Positions 59,501 through 60,000 of a stretch of 60,000 bases of DNA are shown in pieces. Both the position numbers and the translations under genes were made by a program. Every line of letters begins with the position of its first letter. Position 1 is the first letter of the stretch. The notes below the pieces were generated by a model. It saw only the letters and a program-made list of their open reading frames with translations. It did not search any database and was not told the DNA's origin. Source of the DNA: Nematostella vectensis (taxonomy: Eukaryota; Cnidaria; Anthozoa; Actiniaria; Edwardsiidae); contig NC_064043.1 in NCBI RefSeq assembly GCF_932526225.1, positions 7,495,501 through 7,555,500 of the forward strand, in the 5' to 3' direction.

Positions 59501-60000
59501 TAAAACGTGAGTTTTTGGATAGCAAATCACTAATTTATCAATCTCTTAACACAACTGTCTTGTTACCCGTGCAAAAATAGTTTTATTCCAACCGTTTGAG
59601 GCTCAGAGATAAGCAGTTTTACAGGAGGCTTATGATTTGTGACTTAGCGTGGCAGTGATCTGATTATAATTGCAAATTCGAGTCCGGGGGTAGAAGGAGC
59701 TATCCTTTTTATAGCGGAACCTCTTGTTTAATTAAGACGAGTCCCTCGTATGCCTAACACACCCACTAGCCCCACTTTCTGCTCATTTTTGCAGCAATGT
59801 ACTACTCGGTGTCAATCATGGAGATTGGCACCGCGCTCGCGGCCACGTGCATCATCTTGAATTTCTACCACCGTAAGACCAAGATGCCGCCCTGGTTTCG
59901 CAAAGTGGTGCTTGTCTGGCTGGCCCCCATGGTCAAGTGTAAACCGCGCTACACAACTCGGGAAATCCTCGACGCGCAGAACGAAGAATCTGTCATGAAA
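41587..60000 (+). CDS. Nicotinic acetylcholine receptor-like subunit, non-alpha type (gene 3, 3' end outside window)
   Basis: Third paralogue. Exons: 41587-41668, 48278-48426, 50622-50666, 56188-56297, 58157-58454, 58699-58957, 59795-60000 (continues beyond the edge). They join in frame to 383 aa. Signal peptide about 1-17 (ends PSLA). Loop D region LWIKEEW, loop A WVPDIILYNN, Cys-loop C164..C178 with YFPFDEQ, loop B ASWTRD. Loop C reads VIFDWSEIPVADV with no vicinal cysteines, so this is a complementary (non-alpha) subunit. M1 is about 252-275, M2 283-301 (E281 before it, Leu at 9', Glu at 16'), M3 317-338, then KTKMPPWFRK and the start of the cytoplasmic loop. M4 lies outside. Introns total more than 16 kb and are repeat-loaded. 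Duplicated acceptor at exon 2 allows a 30-nt in-frame addition. It probably needs an alpha-type partner; that is inference. Confidence 0.92.
41669..43686 (+). other. Intron 1 of gene 3, proximal part
   Basis: Donor GTAAAA, phase 1. AT-rich with no recognised feature before the minisatellite. Confidence 0.45.
43687..45650. repeat. 18-bp minisatellite, ~109 copies
   Basis: Unit TATTACTCCGTCAATGTA with substitutions at a few fixed positions (CCG/CCA/CGG; CAATG/CACTG/CGATG/CAACG). Because 18 is a multiple of three and no stop occurs, three + frames and one - frame stay open for hundreds of codons, reading MYITPS, CILLRQ, VYYSVN and (-) IDGVIY. Occasional 19-bp (CAAATG) or 22-bp (CGTCGGTC) units shift frame. 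These odd units recur at spacings of about 181-199 bp, showing larger blocks were duplicated. Located in intron 1 of gene 3; not host coding. Confidence 0.97.
45651..47626 (+). other. Intron 1 of gene 3, middle part
   Basis: AT-rich. At about 47080-47310 a degenerate repeat carries the words TATATCATC, GGCCTAGC/CCGGCTTAGC and GTCTATATGAAAAGTCAACA. No gene seen. Confidence 0.45.
47627..47827 (+). repeat. Dispersed ~210-bp repeat A, copy 2
   Basis: Direct-orientation relative of 22715-22925, about 25 kb away, sharing CCGCCATTTTAAGCTCCCGC, AATAACGTATCAGACTTTAT, TCGTAGATTATTATTTTGA and CAAAGGAGTGGTTGATCGA. Confidence 0.75.
48427..48843 (+). repeat. ~120-bp tandem repeat at the start of intron 2, ~3.4 copies
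   Basis: Units start at the donor region (TGAGTACTCTCAATATCTA) and run through TCCTTAAAACACATCAATATT, CAGTATTATTATATGGCTGA, GATAGTACGCGCGCTGTGAT, TGGCTAATTGGTAGTCGTGA, CATTCCCGTATTGCCCGTCT. Each unit has a GATTGGCTAATTGG double ATTGG box. The GT of the true donor is not preserved in later units, so they are not duplicate donors. Confidence 0.9.
49123..49430. repeat. ~31-bp tandem array with TGACGTCA sites, bounded by inverted ends
   Basis: Units read ATGACGTCATGAATGACAAT followed by ATAAAACCCCC. Eight units contain the palindrome TGACGTCA (perfect CRE/ATF-type site), the first has TTACGTCA instead, and each full unit also has an ATATAAAA or ATATAAGG. The array is bounded by AACATGCAACATTA on the left and its reverse complement TAATGTTGCATGTT on the right, so it may be a small mobile element with an internal minisatellite. 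It lies in intron 2 of gene 3. Confidence 0.9.
49431..50621 (+). other. Rest of intron 2 of gene 3
   Basis: AT-rich. Frames on both strands at 49767-50104 are longer than average (up to 104 aa on -) but show no domain and overlap each other; possibly an eroded mobile element. Confidence 0.4.
51229..55579. mobile_element. CACTA-like non-autonomous DNA transposon, 4.35 kb
   Basis: The left end CACTGGAAAAATCGTGTCCT and the right end (reverse-complemented) are identical for about 48 bp, through ATCCAGTGTATGGAAATAGT and CTGTAAAT. CTA flanks both sides (51226-51228, 55580-55582), the 3-bp target duplication expected of CACTA/EnSpm elements, whose ends begin CACT(A/G). Subterminal variants of CTGTAAAT and ACACTGG follow each end. 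No frame longer than about 100 codons is inside, so it must have been moved in trans. It sits in intron 3 of gene 3. Confidence 0.88.
52440..54660. repeat. Internal ~410-480 bp tandem repeats of the CACTA-like element
   Basis: Landmarks GGGGCATAATRTGYTAAAAT, AAGCATTTGCGATAAGGAC, AAATTAGCCCCCCC, CAAACCTGAGTTCTATACAT, AAAATATACCAAGCATAGAAA, ATGGGCCTGAAGTATCACC recur from about 52492, 52915, 53393 and 53802, with a partial unit near 54609. Alternate units are more alike than neighbours, so the array is probably a doubled two-unit block. Confidence 0.85.
56298..56980 (+). other. Intron 4 of gene 3, proximal part
   Basis: Donor GTATGT after AACAA, phase 2. Contains an alternating CGCGCGCGC run near 56361 and no recognisable gene. 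Confidence 0.45.
56983..57445. repeat. ATC/AAC trinucleotide microsatellite with a CACCAACATCAA block
   Basis: (TCATCA)n and (TTATCA)n followed by about seven perfect 12-bp CACCAACATCAA units at about 57233-57330, then (ATC)n again. Open frames here read poly-Ser, poly-Ile or, on -, poly-Asp/Met, all repeat-derived. Confidence 0.95.
57720..58035. repeat. CATCACCAC / ATCATCACT microsatellite
   Basis: (CATCACCAC)n of about ten units, then (CATCATCACTAT)n, then (CATCACCAC) again. It lies about 120 bp upstream of the 58157 acceptor of gene 3, within the same intron as the preceding microsatellite. Confidence 0.95.
59245..59731. mobile_element. TTAA-flanked MITE, copy 2
   Basis: TTAA at both ends (59245-59248, 59728-59731); inner ends ACACGAGGTTCCGCTATAAA and, reverse-complemented, ACAAGAGGTTCCGCTATAAA. 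The interior matches the copy at 10746-11182 (GAGCGCTAAATTCAAATTTC, TTGTCCACCTAAAA, AAGCTGTGTGCGCTCT, CACAACTGTCTTGTTACC) but is about 50 bp longer. It lies in the last intron seen of gene 3, 63 nt before the exon. Confidence 0.88.

Overview
The window is eukaryotic: small exons with GT..AG introns of consistent phase, long AT-rich introns, abundant non-autonomous DNA transposons, and a DIRS-type retrotransposon. The receptor sequences and repeat landscape suggest an invertebrate, most likely an anthozoan cnidarian such as a sea anemone. That assignment is inference; no diagnostic marker gene is present. All real host genes I can support lie on the + strand. || Layout: three paralogous Cys-loop receptor subunits of the nicotinic acetylcholine receptor type lie head to tail. 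Gene 1 spans 3729-10258 (8 coding exons, 509 aa). Gene 2 spans 15487-20611 (7 exons, 500 aa). Gene 3 starts at 41587 and runs off the right edge (7 exons seen, 383 aa so far). Exon sizes (45, 110 and 259 nt) and intron phases (1,0,0,2,0,1) are shared, so the three arose by tandem duplication. Genes 1 and 2 carry the loop-C vicinal cysteines (YTCC) of alpha-type subunits; gene 3 lacks them and is non-alpha. All keep the loop-D and loop-B tryptophans, the 15-residue Cys-loop and the cation-selectivity Glu before M2. A plausible reading is that the cluster encodes subunits able to co-assemble into cation channels at the plasma membrane. || The 21 kb between genes 2 and 3 holds no recognisable host gene. 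It is filled with repeats: a fold-back element with tandem-repeat arms (20.8-21.2 kb), a CATCAC hexamer satellite (22 kb), several hairpin elements, and a decayed DIRS-like retrotransposon (gag-like ORF intact, RT/RNase H and tyrosine recombinase frameshifted) inside long inverted repeats (35.0-40.1 kb). || Gene 3 introns are unusually loaded: a ~2 kb 18-bp minisatellite with higher-order structure (43.7-45.65 kb), a ~120-bp tandem repeat (48.4-48.8 kb), a ~31-bp array with eight perfect TGACGTCA sites (49.1-49.4 kb), a 4.35 kb CACTA-like element with near-perfect long TIRs and a CTA target duplication (51.2-55.6 kb), and ATC-type microsatellites (57-58 kb). || The observations most worth following are: in-frame duplicated splice sites in genes 2 (donor) and 3 (acceptor); an extra intron inside the Cys-loop of gene 1; unusual pore residues (Glu at M2 16' in all three, Met at 9' in genes 1 and 2); the CRE-like array; and the intact-ended CACTA-like element. 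I found no CRISPR-like, viral or toxin system, and no RNA gene I could support.
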